DNA of 64,000 bases, from positions 1 to 64,000 of the forward strand of contig JADCFQ010000017.1 of assembly GCA_020249435.1 (NCBI GenBank). Direction: 5' to 3'. This stretch comes from Roseomonas sp. (GTDB lineage: Bacteria; Pseudomonadota; Alphaproteobacteria; Acetobacterales; Acetobacteraceae). The stretch's first letter is position 1, and each line of letters starts with the position of its first letter. The position numbers and the translations under genes are program-made. A model generated the notes under the pieces. The model made no database searches and was not told where the DNA came from. It worked only from the letters and a program-made list of their open reading frames with translations. Below, in pieces: positions 1 through 7,785 of the stretch.

Positions 1-136
1 ACCGGGGGGGACAAACTGATGCAGCGAAGCGGGAAGTAGCCAACCCTGGTCCACATCCCACGCTCGGAAGGTCTTGCTCATAAAACAAGTGAATCAGAAA
101 TAATACCAAAAAACTAGCGAATTCTCAGACAGGCTC

Positions 137-814
137 CTAGACGGCATGGCCCGGCACAAGGCGTTGGCCATAGCCAGCGGCAACCAGATTGCGGAGCGCC
201 GCCATGACCTTCGGCGGTGCGTCCTGATGTTCAGAAAAGCCGAGCGCGGGATAGACAAAGATGCGATGAAGGTCGCCGACCAGGGCGCTGAGGGTCCTAG
301 CCGGGTTGGGATCACGTGCAAAATAGGCTTCTGGCCCAATGTCTTCACACTGCATAAAAAGTTCCGCGTCAGGCCAAACCCGGCGGCCGGTTGCCCAGGC
401 TCGTCGCGTCATATAGGGCTTGGCGACTACGGTCAGTTTTTTTGGATGTAATCCGACACTCTCAAGAAGACGCCGACTGAAAATGAAGTTTTCACCGGTA
501 TTCTGCGCCTGGTTTTCGATGAGGATCGAGTGCCTGGGAACGCCCTCAGCGATGGCTCGGTCGCAAAAGACCTCTGCTTCCGGCCTGTCCCATCCCGTAT
601 CGAGCAAGCCTCCCTGATGGGCAATACCACCAGACATGACAATGATCGGGGCCACTTCTGCTCGCCATAGCCGCGCAGCCACACGCGCGACTTCCACGTC
701 GAAACTACCAAGCGCCAGGATAGCATCCGATCTCACGGGCTCATGAGTGAGCTTCATGAAATTCCAAGCGATCTCAAGAGGCGCGGCTATCGTGGAATCG
801 TAAAAGCAATGCAT
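137..814 (-). CDS. YdcF/ElyC-SanA-like (DUF218) protein
   Basis: This 225-residue protein has the DUF218 layout: a first beta strand with ILALGS near residue 32, an IIVMSGG strand-loop near residue 57, a conserved acidic residue in the following helix (EAEVF), and the family hallmark AQNTGENF near residue 102. Family members are small Rossmann-like proteins, some acting in envelope or vancomycin-resistance functions, but the reaction is not established. No signal peptide or membrane helix is visible, so this copy looks cytoplasmic. I start at the ATG at 814. An in-frame upstream ATG at 856 would add 14 residues read out of frame through a decayed cynS remnant, so that extension is probably not native. 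The substrate is unknown. Confidence 0.75.
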   Translation of the reverse strand: MHCFYDSTIAAPLEIAWNFMKLTHEPVRSDAILALGSFDVEVARVAARLWRAEVAPIIVMSGGIAHQGGLLDTGWDRPEAEVFCDRAIAEGVPRHSILIENQAQNTGENFIFSRRLLESVGLHPKKLTVVAKPYMTRRAWATGRRVWPDAELFMQCEDIGPEAYFARDPNPARTLSALVGDLHRIFVYPALGFSEHQDAPPKVMAALRNLVAAGYGQRLVPGHAV

Positions 815-819
815 GCAGC

Positions 820-921
820 CTATTCTTCCTTGAATCGGTAATCCGGGATGCCCCATCGAATTACCATAATGCGCATAGGGCAGGAATTTGCCTCAGATGA
901 TGGTCTTCGCGCGGTCGTCAT
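820..921 (-). pseudogene. cynS 3'-end remnant
   Basis: Read on the minus strand, this segment matches the last 30-odd residues of the intact cyanase at 4013-4495: a piece resembling GDRVKI, then GKFLPYxxYGN, and after one extra G a frame ending IPDYxFKEE and the same TAG context. It carries an in-frame TGA at 893-895 and a one-base insertion near 850, so it is dead. The rest of the gene is missing. The two DNA copies share long runs around the stop codon. It is either a scrap left by a duplication or a second cynS lost after transfer. Confidence 0.7.
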
Positions 922-973
922 TTGCGTCGTTGATCAGGGCGTGCCGCGTGATCCGAAAGCACGCACCATTACC

Positions 974-1071
974 GTAGATCACGTTCAGATGGAAAATCTG
1001 AACGTGTGAAGATGCTCGAAAAAACGAGGAAGGACGGGTCGCGTTAACACATGTGAACGCAACACGCTCTA
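974..1071. repeat. Dispersed palindromic repeat, copy A
   Basis: About 98 bp closely matching 60526-60625. The left half contains a perfect 10-bp inverted repeat (ACGTTCAGAT / ATCTGAACGT) around 5 bases, and the right half contains a second imperfect hairpin (GCGTT ... AACGC) ending in AACACGCTCTA. The layout of two hairpins in intergenic DNA resembles intergenic repeat families common in alphaproteobacterial genomes. It lies next to the cynS remnant. Confidence 0.7.
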
Positions 1072-1154
1072 GGCGCAAGGCGTTTCCGTTTGCACGGCCA
1101 CCAGCCCGAGGGGTGCGAAAGCGCCGACAAGAACCCTGGGTCTGGTTCGGCTGA

Positions 1155-1700
1155 TCAGGCGGCTTCGCCCGTTGGTGCTGGGCAGGCGCCTTCCGCACAT
1201 CCCGCATCAGAAGCAGAGATTGCATCCGGCATCGGCGCCCGTGCGATGAGCGAACCAAGCAGCACACCCAAAGCGAGGTCTTCTTCCTGACCGAAGGCGT
1301 GCTCCACAATGCGGCCCGCCGGGTCAATGATGATGGTCGTTGGCGTGCCGCGCATGCCAAAGCGCCGCATCGTCACTGGAATGGCCTCATTATCGCTTGC
1401 CTGATCAACACCAATGGGAAAGCTCAGGCGATACTCATGGATAAAGGCTTCAAGTGAAACCGGCGTCATTGCGGCGTGGTGTTCGAAGACAGTGTGCAGC
1501 CCAATCACGGCAACACCGGGATGGTTCATGAACAGACGATGCAGGCGTTCGGTCTGCGGCAGTGCATGCATGACACAGCCGGGACAAAGCATCTGGAATG
1601 CATGCAGGACCACGGTTTTGCCGCGCAATCCAGCAAGCGAGAGTGGGCGCGCGGCATTGAACCAGCGCGAGACGGCGAGTTCGGGTGCGAAGACGGTCAT
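1155..1700 (-). CDS. Redoxin/TlpA-like thioredoxin-fold protein
   Basis: 181 residues with a thioredoxin-type fold: a strand ending HAFQML, a CPGC active-site motif (C39, C42), and a GTPTTIIID segment supplying the usual cis-Pro, followed by GRIVEHAFGQ. These are features of AhpC/TSA-Redoxin proteins that reduce peroxides or disulfides. There is no signal peptide, so it should act in the cytoplasm. I use the ATG at 1700, where the family N-terminus begins; an in-frame ATG at 1745 would add 15 low-quality residues. It is the last gene of the MarR-led operon (64 bp after the AhpD-like gene). A Cys-containing tail (DAGCAEGACPAP) is unusual. The exact substrate is not known. Confidence 0.75.
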   Translation of the reverse strand: MTVFAPELAVSRWFNAARPLSLAGLRGKTVVLHAFQMLCPGCVMHALPQTERLHRLFMNHPGVAVIGLHTVFEHHAAMTPVSLEAFIHEYRLSFPIGVDQASDNEAIPVTMRRFGMRGTPTTIIIDPAGRIVEHAFGQEEDLALGVLLGSLIARAPMPDAISASDAGCAEGACPAPTGEAA

Positions 1701-1764
1701 GTCGGACTCCGTGTGGGGTTTTGCTGAGGGGCGGCCGCGAGGCAACCCGCGACCGCGCGACAGA

Positions 1765-2310
1765 TCAGGCGCTGCGGCTGAGCTTCACGCCCGGGAAGTC
1801 CACCGGAACATCGAAGGCGACATTGACGTAGTTTGTGAACAGGTTGAGCGCGACATGGGCCAGGATTTCGACAATGGCGCCATCATCGAACCCAGCCGCG
1901 CGCAGCGACTGCACATTCGCGGCAGTGATCGCAGCACGGTTTTCAACCACATTGATCACGAAGGCGAGCGCTGCTCTTGTCTTGGGATCGCTGGAAAGGC
2001 CCGTCTGCGCCTCAGCCATTTCGGCAGCGCTGGCGCCGGCCTTTTGGCCAAGCACGGTATGGGCCGCAAGGCAGTAATTGCAGTCATTTCGATCTGCTAC
2101 CGCAACGGCGATCTGTTCGCCGAGCTTCGCGCCAATCGTCCCGGCGCCGAGTGCGGCGAAGGACCCCCACATGCTTTGCAGCGCGGCGGGCGAATTCGCA
2201 ACCGCCTTGAACATGTTCGGGACCATGCCGAAGGCGCCTTGGATCTGTTCCAGCGCTGCCCTGGACCCGGCGGGGGCCGAGGCTTTGTCAACAAGGTTCA
2301 CACGTGCCAT
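1765..2310 (-). CDS. Carboxymuconolactone decarboxylase / AhpD-like protein
   Basis: 181 residues. The central helix carries the AhpD-type redox motif CNYC-LAAH (C77, C80, H84) preceded by a conserved Glu in KLGEQIAVAVA, which is the catalytic arrangement of alkylhydroperoxidase-like CMD proteins. Such proteins reduce peroxides with an external thiol donor; this copy sits directly before a CPGC redoxin, which could be that partner (inference). The second half (ALAFVINVVENRAAITAANVQSLRAAGFDD) is the usual helical CMD tail. Cytoplasmic, full length. Its operon is led by the MarR regulator at 3146-3820. Confidence 0.85.
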   Translation of the reverse strand: MARVNLVDKASAPAGSRAALEQIQGAFGMVPNMFKAVANSPAALQSMWGSFAALGAGTIGAKLGEQIAVAVADRNDCNYCLAAHTVLGQKAGASAAEMAEAQTGLSSDPKTRAALAFVINVVENRAAITAANVQSLRAAGFDDGAIVEILAHVALNLFTNYVNVAFDVPVDFPGVKLSRSA

Positions 2311-2400
2311 AAGAAATCTCCTTCTCTGTTGCTTGGAGGGGAATAATCGGGCGGTCCGACGATGGCAGTCGCCGGGCCGCCTTTTTGTTACGACACGCCC

Positions 2401-3129
2401 TTAGCGCGCCGGAACCACGCGGCCAGGCAGGCTCAGATTGCCTGACGCGACCTTGAAGACATTCTCAACGCATAGCAGCGGCGCGTGCAGATTGGCGTTG
2501 ACCTTGAGGCCCGCCGTCACGCCATCAAACCGTGCCGTTGCCAGGGCACCGAGCTGGGCGAGAGGCACCTGCACCTCGACCGCATCGCCCATGAAATCAG
2601 TCTTGAAGTCTGGGCTGTCGATCAGGATCGGCGCACCGGGCCAATCCGGCGGCAGCCTCGGCGTGGTTCCGGCCGGAATGTCCTTGACCTTCAAGCCGCC
2701 TGGCCAGGCCTTGTCCTCATTCAGGATGACCCAATGCGCATGCCAGCGATCGCGGTTGACGGCGCTTTGCGCCCGCTTGGATGCGTCGTCGAAATCGGGA
2801 TGGAAGGTTGCGGCAAGCGCCACGATGCCCTGATCGCTTTCAAAGCCCACGTCGGCCGAATTGAGCGATGTTGGCCAAACATAGGCGAATACCTGCGATC
2901 CTTCGAACTTGCCCGTGGCTGCTGGCCGAGCGCTGCCGGCCTCTCCGCGCACACGCGTGCGGAAGGTCGCCATGCCGTTGGCCGTGGTGATCCTGGTTTC
3001 GATGATGTCGAAGGAAGCATTCACCGCCTGGTTCGCGTCGGGTCTGATCTCGTTCGCACAGGCGGCTGCGCCAAGGCAAAGCAAGGTCGTCGCTGCAAGG
3101 CCAAGGCCCCGCACGCTCAAAATGCTCAT
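2401..3129 (-). CDS. Exported protein of unknown function in MarR operon
   Basis: 242 residues. The N-terminus (MSILSVRG, then a hydrophobic stretch ending LCLGAAACANE) is a secretory signal; the Cys at the end of it resembles a lipobox only loosely because position -3 is Ala, so it may be a lipoprotein or a freely exported protein. The mature part is beta-rich with no motif I recognise. I start at the ATG at 3129, 16 bp after the MarR stop, rather than at the upstream ATG at 3189, which overlaps the MarR gene. Position in an antioxidant operon suggests an envelope stress role, which is inference only. Confidence 0.6.
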   Translation of the reverse strand: MSILSVRGLGLAATTLLCLGAAACANEIRPDANQAVNASFDIIETRITTANGMATFRTRVRGEAGSARPAATGKFEGSQVFAYVWPTSLNSADVGFESDQGIVALAATFHPDFDDASKRAQSAVNRDRWHAHWVILNEDKAWPGGLKVKDIPAGTTPRLPPDWPGAPILIDSPDFKTDFMGDAVEVQVPLAQLGALATARFDGVTAGLKVNANLHAPLLCVENVFKVASGNLSLPGRVVPAR

Positions 3130-3145
3130 GTTGAAGTTTTCCTTT

Positions 3146-3820
3146 CTAGGTCTCTTGGGTTGCTTGGAAGGGCGGCTGTCCCGTTTCAAAGCTCATCCAA
3201 TTGGCAGACTGGATGGACGGAGCGGCCGCTTCATGCTCACCGCAATCGAGCCGGAGGTCCCGGTCGCCGATGGCGGCGTTCACGAAGGCGCAATGATGGG
3301 GCTGGGCCGCGCCTGGATGGGCGTTCGGCCGAAAATGGCGGCAGCTTAGGCACATGCGCTGCTCGGGAATGGCACCTGCCAGTTGAAGGGATCGGATGAT
3401 CCGAACTTGTGACAGCAGAAGGTCAGCCTGTTGGGTGGGTGAAAGGCCGGCGAGCGCTGTCGTCACCTGCGACTTGGACTGCGTAACTGCGCGCCCGACC
3501 TGCCGGCCTTCCTCCGTCAGGTTAACGCGCATGGCGCGTGCATCGGCAGGGTCCGGCCCGCGCGCGACGAGGCCCTTGCGTTCGAGTGCGGCGAGCGTAT
3601 CGGCGATTGTTGGCGGCGATACGGCCAGATGTGCGGCGATGTCCTTCGCGCGCAGGCCGTCCGCCCGTTCCACCAGTAAGGCCAAGACCTGTGCCTGAGC
3701 AGGGTTGAGACCTGCCTTGCCCGAGGCTGTCCACAGGTCCGACCGGAGCACGAGCGCGATCCTCTCGAACCCTTCGCGCAGGCGGGTTGTGACGGAATCG
3801 GGCGTTTCGGCGTGGCTCAT
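3146..3820 (-). CDS. MarR-type regulator with C-terminal Cys cluster
   Basis: 224 residues. Residues 10-145 form a MarR winged helix: recognition region LRAKDIAAHLAVSPPTIADTLAALE, and a wing region around RGPDPADARAMRVNLTEEG. After residue 150 an extra domain carries C157, C160, C177 and C193 among several His residues (CLSC, HHC, LDC), a pattern suited to binding zinc or an iron-sulfur cluster. It heads the operon running to the exported protein, AhpD-like protein and redoxin, so a redox-sensing repressor of this antioxidant set is likely (inference). Its promoter is packed against the ATG and contains an 11-bp palindrome, fitting autoregulation. Confidence 0.8.
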   Translation of the reverse strand: MSHAETPDSVTTRLREGFERIALVLRSDLWTASGKAGLNPAQAQVLALLVERADGLRAKDIAAHLAVSPPTIADTLAALERKGLVARGPDPADARAMRVNLTEEGRQVGRAVTQSKSQVTTALAGLSPTQQADLLLSQVRIIRSLQLAGAIPEQRMCLSCRHFRPNAHPGAAQPHHCAFVNAAIGDRDLRLDCGEHEAAAPSIQSANWMSFETGQPPFQATQET

Positions 3821-3826
3821 ACAGTA

Positions 3827-3855
3827 TAAATAGGAGTCCTAATTATATCTGTCAA
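3827..3855 (-). promoter_or_regulatory. MarR operon promoter with operator-like palindrome
   Basis: On the minus strand, TTGACA (3850-3855) and TATTTA (3827-3832) are separated by 17 bp. The spacer contains the palindrome TAGGACTCCTA (3831-3841), the size and place expected for a MarR operator. The predicted start point, 6-7 bases after the -10, coincides with the ATG at 3820, so the transcript may be leaderless. Predicted by eye. Confidence 0.5.
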
Positions 3856-4012
3856 GGCGCGTTTTGCTCAAACGTGATCGCCGGCGAGCGTCCGCAGCCA
3901 GGACCTGTTCCGGCACAGATCCGGGCCGCTTCAATTAACCCCGTCGGAAAATCGCCCGCACCACGCGACATTCGGGCGCGGCCGCGCAGCATGTTTGGGG
4001 CAGAGCCGAAGG

Positions 4013-4495
4013 CTATTCTTCCTTGAACCCGTAATCCGGGATGCCCTGCTCATTGCCGTAATATTTATAGGGCAGGAACTTCCCGGACATGGTGATCTTC
4101 ACGCGATCACCCTTGGGATTGGCAACCCGTTCGAAATCGAAATCGAAATCAATGGCGGACATGATGCCATCGCCGAATTCTTCCTCGATCAACGCTTTCC
4201 AGGCCGGGCCATTCACCATCACCATTTCATAGAAGCGATAGATCAGCGGGTCCGTCGGCGGCATTTGCGTGCCGCGATAGGGCACTTCATTCAGCATGCG
4301 CTGTTCAACCTCAGAAAGGCCAAAGAGCTTCGCGGCCTTCGCCGCCAGCGGCTTCACGAGCTTCATCTGCCCAAGCAGCGCGCCTACCACCAGGGTTGGC
4401 GACATGCCGCCGATTTCCTCGCAGATGTATTTCCAGCTCCAGCCTTTCTCGCGCTTGATGTCGAGGATTTTTTCAGTGAGTTGGGCGCGCGTCAT
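4013..4495 (-). CDS. cynS: Cyanate hydratase (cyanase)
   Basis: 160 residues, the usual cyanase length. It catalyses bicarbonate-dependent breakdown of cyanate to ammonia and carbon dioxide. An N-terminal helical DNA-binding-like domain (residues 1-75) is followed by the cyanase-specific C-terminal domain. The catalytic triad of E. coli (R96, E99, S122) maps to R87 and E90 in LIYRFYEM and S113 in GIMSAIDF with identical spacing. The C-terminus (GKFLPYKYYGN ... KEE) is typical. The gene ends the operon binding protein - permease - ATPase - cynS, 30 bp after the ATPase, so imported cyanate is probably detoxified and used as nitrogen. A decayed copy of its 3' end lies at 820-921. Confidence 0.95.
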   Translation of the reverse strand: MTRAQLTEKILDIKREKGWSWKYICEEIGGMSPTLVVGALLGQMKLVKPLAAKAAKLFGLSEVEQRMLNEVPYRGTQMPPTDPLIYRFYEMVMVNGPAWKALIEEEFGDGIMSAIDFDFDFERVANPKGDRVKITMSGKFLPYKYYGNEQGIPDYGFKEE

Positions 4496-4525
4496 CGCGT
4501 TTCTCCAGCTTTGGTTTGGGAAGGA

Positions 4526-5383
4526 TCACGCCGCCGCAAGCGGCGGGGCGGAAAGGGCGGGGCTGACTTCCGGCACGGCGCGCGCCGACCAGCCAGCCGG
4601 CGGTGCATCGGCCTTGAAGGCACGCGACCGCGCGATCAGGAAATCGAGGATATGATCACGCAGCGCATGATAGCCTGGCATGTGGTGCAGATTGGCCCGT
4701 GTGCGGGGCTTCGGCAGCGTGTTCAACACAACCTCGGCAATGCGTGCCTCCGGCCCATTGGACATGAGCAGAATGCGATCCGCGAGCAAAATCGCCTCAT
4801 CCACATCATGGGTAATCATGAAGCCGGTCTGTTCGGTTTCACTGACCAGGCGCGCGACCTCATCCTGAAGCGCGCCGCGTGTCAGCGCATCAAGCGCCGA
4901 AAACGGTTCATCCATCAGCAGCATTTTCGGATGGATGGCGAGTGCACGGGCAATGCCGACGCGCTGCTTCATGCCGCCGGAAAGCTCGGCCGGTTTGCGA
5001 TCCGCGGCGTGATCCAGGCCAACACGCTTCAAGGCTTCGCGTGCGGCGGCATCGCAGGCAGCGCGCGACCAATCGCGATGGCGGCAGGAAATGGCGAAGG
5101 CGACATTGCCGGCCGCTGTCATCCAGGGCATCAGCGCATGGCCCTGAAACACCACAGCGCGATCAAGCGATGGGCCGGAAATTGCCTGGCCATCCACAAT
5201 CACCGCGCCATCATCCGGCGCTTCAAGCCCGGCCAGGATATTCAGGATGGTCGTTTTGCCGCAGCCCGAATGCCCGACCAGGCAGACGAATTCGCCGCGC
5301 GCAATGCCGAACCAGACATCCTGGAAGATCGTGGTCGGCCCATAGCGGCGCGCGACACCTTCAATGGAAACATAGGCGGTCAT
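4526..5383 (-). CDS. ABC importer ATPase (NrtD/CynD-like)
   Basis: 285-residue ATPase of the nitrate/sulfonate/taurine family. Visible motifs in order: Walker A GHSGCGKTT near residue 40, signature LSGGMKQR, Walker B LLMDEPFSALD, and H-loop ITHDVDEA. The C-terminal extension (LPKPRTRANLHHMPGYHALRDHILDFL) resembles NrtD-type ATPases. It energises uptake through the permease encoded just upstream (4-bp gap). I start at the ATG at 5383; an upstream in-frame ATG at 5452 would run into the permease gene. The proposed substrate, cyanate (possibly nitrate), comes from the adjacent cynS. Confidence 0.9.
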   Translation of the reverse strand: MTAYVSIEGVARRYGPTTIFQDVWFGIARGEFVCLVGHSGCGKTTILNILAGLEAPDDGAVIVDGQAISGPSLDRAVVFQGHALMPWMTAAGNVAFAISCRHRDWSRAACDAAAREALKRVGLDHAADRKPAELSGGMKQRVGIARALAIHPKMLLMDEPFSALDALTRGALQDEVARLVSETEQTGFMITHDVDEAILLADRILLMSNGPEARIAEVVLNTLPKPRTRANLHHMPGYHALRDHILDFLIARSRAFKADAPPAGWSARAVPEVSPALSAPPLAAA

Positions 5384-5387
5384 GGCG

Positions 5388-6239
5388 TTACTCCCGCCAG
5401 GCCACGGCACGTGCGCCGAGGCCAAGCAACCGGTCCAGCGCAAGCCCGACAAGCCCGATCATGAGAATGGCAATCACGATATCGGCGATGGAAAGATTGT
5501 TCCATTGATTCCAGACCCAATAACCAATGCCGGTGCCGCCCACCAACATCTCAGCGGCGACAATCACCAGCCAGGCAATACCGATGGAAATGCGCATGCC
5601 GGTCACAATGGTGGGCGCGGCAGCGGGCAGGATGACGCGAATGGCAGTGCGCCAGCGCCCCGCTTCCAGCGTGCGCGCCACATTCAGCCATTCGCGCCGC
5701 ACACTTGCGACACCAAAGGCTGTGTTCAGCAGCATGGGCCAGATGGAGCAGATGAAAATCACGAACACCGCTGAAATCGCGCTATCCTTGATGGAATAAA
5801 GCGCCAAGGGCATCCAGGCGAGGGGCGAGACCGGGCGCAGCACCTGAATGAAGGGATTGAGCGCGGCATTCAGCAAGGGCGACATGCCGATGACGAAGCC
5901 AAGCGGAATGGCAACAATCGCGGCAAGCCCAAAGCCCGCGCCAACACGCAGCAGGGAATAGGCGATTTGCACGCCAATCCCCTGATCATTCGGCCCGCGC
6001 ACATAAAAGGGATCAGCGAGCAATTCCAAAAGCCGCTTGCCGATGGCGCTTGGCCCCGGCATGGGCGTGGTGCCGCCCTGCGCCGCCGCCTGCCCCAAAA
6101 GCGCGGCGTATTCAGGATCAAGCGCAGCACCGCCGCCACCCGATTTGGGCATGACGGCGATTTCCCAAACGCCCAGGAACAGCGCCAGGATCAGCAGGGA
6201 AAGCCCGGCAGAACGCCAGAAGGATACGCTTGCAGACAT
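5388..6239 (-). CDS. ABC importer permease (NrtB/CynB-like)
   Basis: 283 residues with about six hydrophobic helices, beginning with LSLLILALFLGVWEIAV near residue 14. It has the binding-protein-dependent transport fold, including the EAGRWRTAIRVILPAAAPTIVTGMRISIG segment, which is the EAA loop region docking to the ATPase. Nitrate-type permeases carry the same long first periplasmic segment seen here. The start codon overlaps the stop of the binding-protein gene by one base (TAATG), and the ATPase follows after 4 bp, so the three are translationally linked. It should sit in the inner membrane and pass cyanate or a related anion. Confidence 0.9.
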   Translation of the reverse strand: MSASVSFWRSAGLSLLILALFLGVWEIAVMPKSGGGGAALDPEYAALLGQAAAQGGTTPMPGPSAIGKRLLELLADPFYVRGPNDQGIGVQIAYSLLRVGAGFGLAAIVAIPLGFVIGMSPLLNAALNPFIQVLRPVSPLAWMPLALYSIKDSAISAVFVIFICSIWPMLLNTAFGVASVRREWLNVARTLEAGRWRTAIRVILPAAAPTIVTGMRISIGIAWLVIVAAEMLVGGTGIGYWVWNQWNNLSIADIVIAILMIGLVGLALDRLLGLGARAVAWRE

Positions 6240-7594
6240 TACGAACGGCGAATGGCGAAGCCATTGAGATAGGCTTCGGGCTGCGCGGGATCAAAATCAC
6301 GCCCGAAAATGCGATGCGTGCGCGAAGCACTCGCCGGTACGGTCATGCCAAGATCACGCATAGCTTTCGCGGCATCGGTCGCGAGAAACACCTGCTGCGC
6401 CACGGCCGCGTAATCCACATCGCCGCGGATTTGTCCCCAGCGCTTCATTTGCGTCAGGATCCAGACCGCCATGGAATGCCAGGGGAAGGGATCGAAATTG
6501 ATCCGGTCTGGCACACGCTGCACGCGGCCAAGACCATCGGCGAAGGTGCCGGTCAGCACCTGTTCTACCACGGTCTGCGGCTGGTTCAGGTAATTCTGCC
6601 CCGATATGGCTTGCGCCACTTCGCGCCGGTTTTCTGCCTTGGAAGCATGGGCCGTCGCTTCCACAATCGCGCGCATGAGGGCTGCAAAGGTATTGGGCGT
6701 TTCGGTCATCATGCCGCGCGGCACAGCAAAGGCGCAGCAAGGGTGACCATCCCAAAATTCCTTGGTCAGCACATGAATAAAGCCAACGCCATCAAATACC
6801 GCACGCTGATTGAAGGGATCGGGGCCAAGGAAGCCATCAATATTATCGGCGCGCAGATTGGCGACCATCTCCGGCGGCGGCACGGCGCGGATTTGGATGT
6901 CGCGATCAGGATCAAGCCCAGCTTCCGCGACATAGGCGCGCAGCAGATAATTATGCATCGAAAAATCAAATGGCACCGCAAAGCGGAAGCCCTTCCAATC
7001 CTTCGGGTCGCGCTTTTCCTTGTGCTTATTGGCAAGCGTAATCGCCTGGCCATTGGTATTCTCAATCGCCGCGACCGACCACGGCACGGGCTGCGCCACG
7101 CCAACGCCAAGCGACATCGCAACCGGCATGGGCGAGAGCATATGCGAAGCGTCATATTCGCGCGCGATGGATTTATCGCGGATCACGGCCCAGCCTGCGG
7201 TGCGGATCACTTCCACATTCAGGCCATTGCGCCTGTAGAAGCCCATGGGATCGGCCATGATGATCGGGGTCGCGCAGGTGATCGGAATGAAACCGATTTT
7301 GAGGTCGCGCTTTTCCGGCGCGCCCCCACCTTGCGCCATGGCTTCGCGCGCCCGGGCCAGCGGGAAGACGCTATCAAGCGCGGCAAACAGCGTGCCGGCA
7401 CCAACCGCATTGATCAGCGCGCGCCGCGTGGCCGCTTGCGGAAAGGCCGCGCGCAGCACCGCTTCCTGCGCGACCTCACCGTAAGCCCCGGTGCCATCGG
7501 TTGGCGCGGCATCACACGCGAAACCGGAATCATGGGCGACACCGCAGCCGCAAGCGGCAAGGCGACGCGAAGGGGGGCGAGGGCGAAAGGCCAT
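6239..7594 (-). CDS. CmpA/NrtA-family binding protein for cyanate-type import
   Basis: 451 residues. The N-terminus carries a short Cys cluster (CGCGVAHDSGFAC) before a twin-arginine-like signal (TRRALINAVGAG near residue 57), an arrangement seen in proteobacterial NrtA-like proteins. The mature domain begins DLKIGFIPITCATPIIMA, with the canonical pocket segments (GFYRRNGLNVEV, KGFRFAVPFDFSMHNYLLR, DGFLGPDPFNQRAVF) of the CmpA/NrtA fold. It captures the anion in the periplasm. It opens the operon with the permease, ATPase and cynS; a strong stem-loop covers its ribosome-binding region. Nitrate or bicarbonate remain alternatives, but cynS makes cyanate the best guess. Confidence 0.88.
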   Translation of the reverse strand: MAFRPRPPSRRLAACGCGVAHDSGFACDAAPTDGTGAYGEVAQEAVLRAAFPQAATRRALINAVGAGTLFAALDSVFPLARAREAMAQGGGAPEKRDLKIGFIPITCATPIIMADPMGFYRRNGLNVEVIRTAGWAVIRDKSIAREYDASHMLSPMPVAMSLGVGVAQPVPWSVAAIENTNGQAITLANKHKEKRDPKDWKGFRFAVPFDFSMHNYLLRAYVAEAGLDPDRDIQIRAVPPPEMVANLRADNIDGFLGPDPFNQRAVFDGVGFIHVLTKEFWDGHPCCAFAVPRGMMTETPNTFAALMRAIVEATAHASKAENRREVAQAISGQNYLNQPQTVVEQVLTGTFADGLGRVQRVPDRINFDPFPWHSMAVWILTQMKRWGQIRGDVDYAAVAQQVFLATDAAKAMRDLGMTVPASASRTHRIFGRDFDPAQPEAYLNGFAIRRS

Positions 7595-7603
7595 GTGACA
7601 TCT

Positions 7604-7639
7604 CCCGGTGTGTCAGCGCGGGGCGCTGTTCACACCGGG
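7604..7639 (-). promoter_or_regulatory. Stem-loop over the ribosome-binding site of the cyanate operon
   Basis: Nine-base arms CCCGGTGTG (7631-7639 on the minus strand) and CACACCGGG (7604-7612) enclose an inner CAGCG/CGCTG stem. The 3' arm contains part of GGGAG, the likely Shine-Dalgarno, ten bases before the ATG at 7594. Closed, it should hide the site, so translation may be controlled here. Ligand or regulator unknown. Confidence 0.45.
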
Positions 7640-7785
7640 AATAGCAAGGCTTATGCCGCGAATTTGGGCGAAAACACTGCCTGGATCAGGGTGACAAGCC
7701 CGCAAAATCACCAATTTGATTAGAATTTAATCATTTCACACCAAGCCAGCCCCGCCGGCTTGGTGCGTGATGCCCTCAGCGCTGG

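Noticed and set aside
1-136. Possible gene end at the left edge
   Set aside because: Only short frames without features; nothing recognisable in the first 136 bases.
3995-7723. Long plus-strand frames (up to about 490 codons) opposite the cyanate operon
   Set aside because: They mirror real minus-strand genes with clear families. Their readings are His/Arg-rich and unlike natural proteins.
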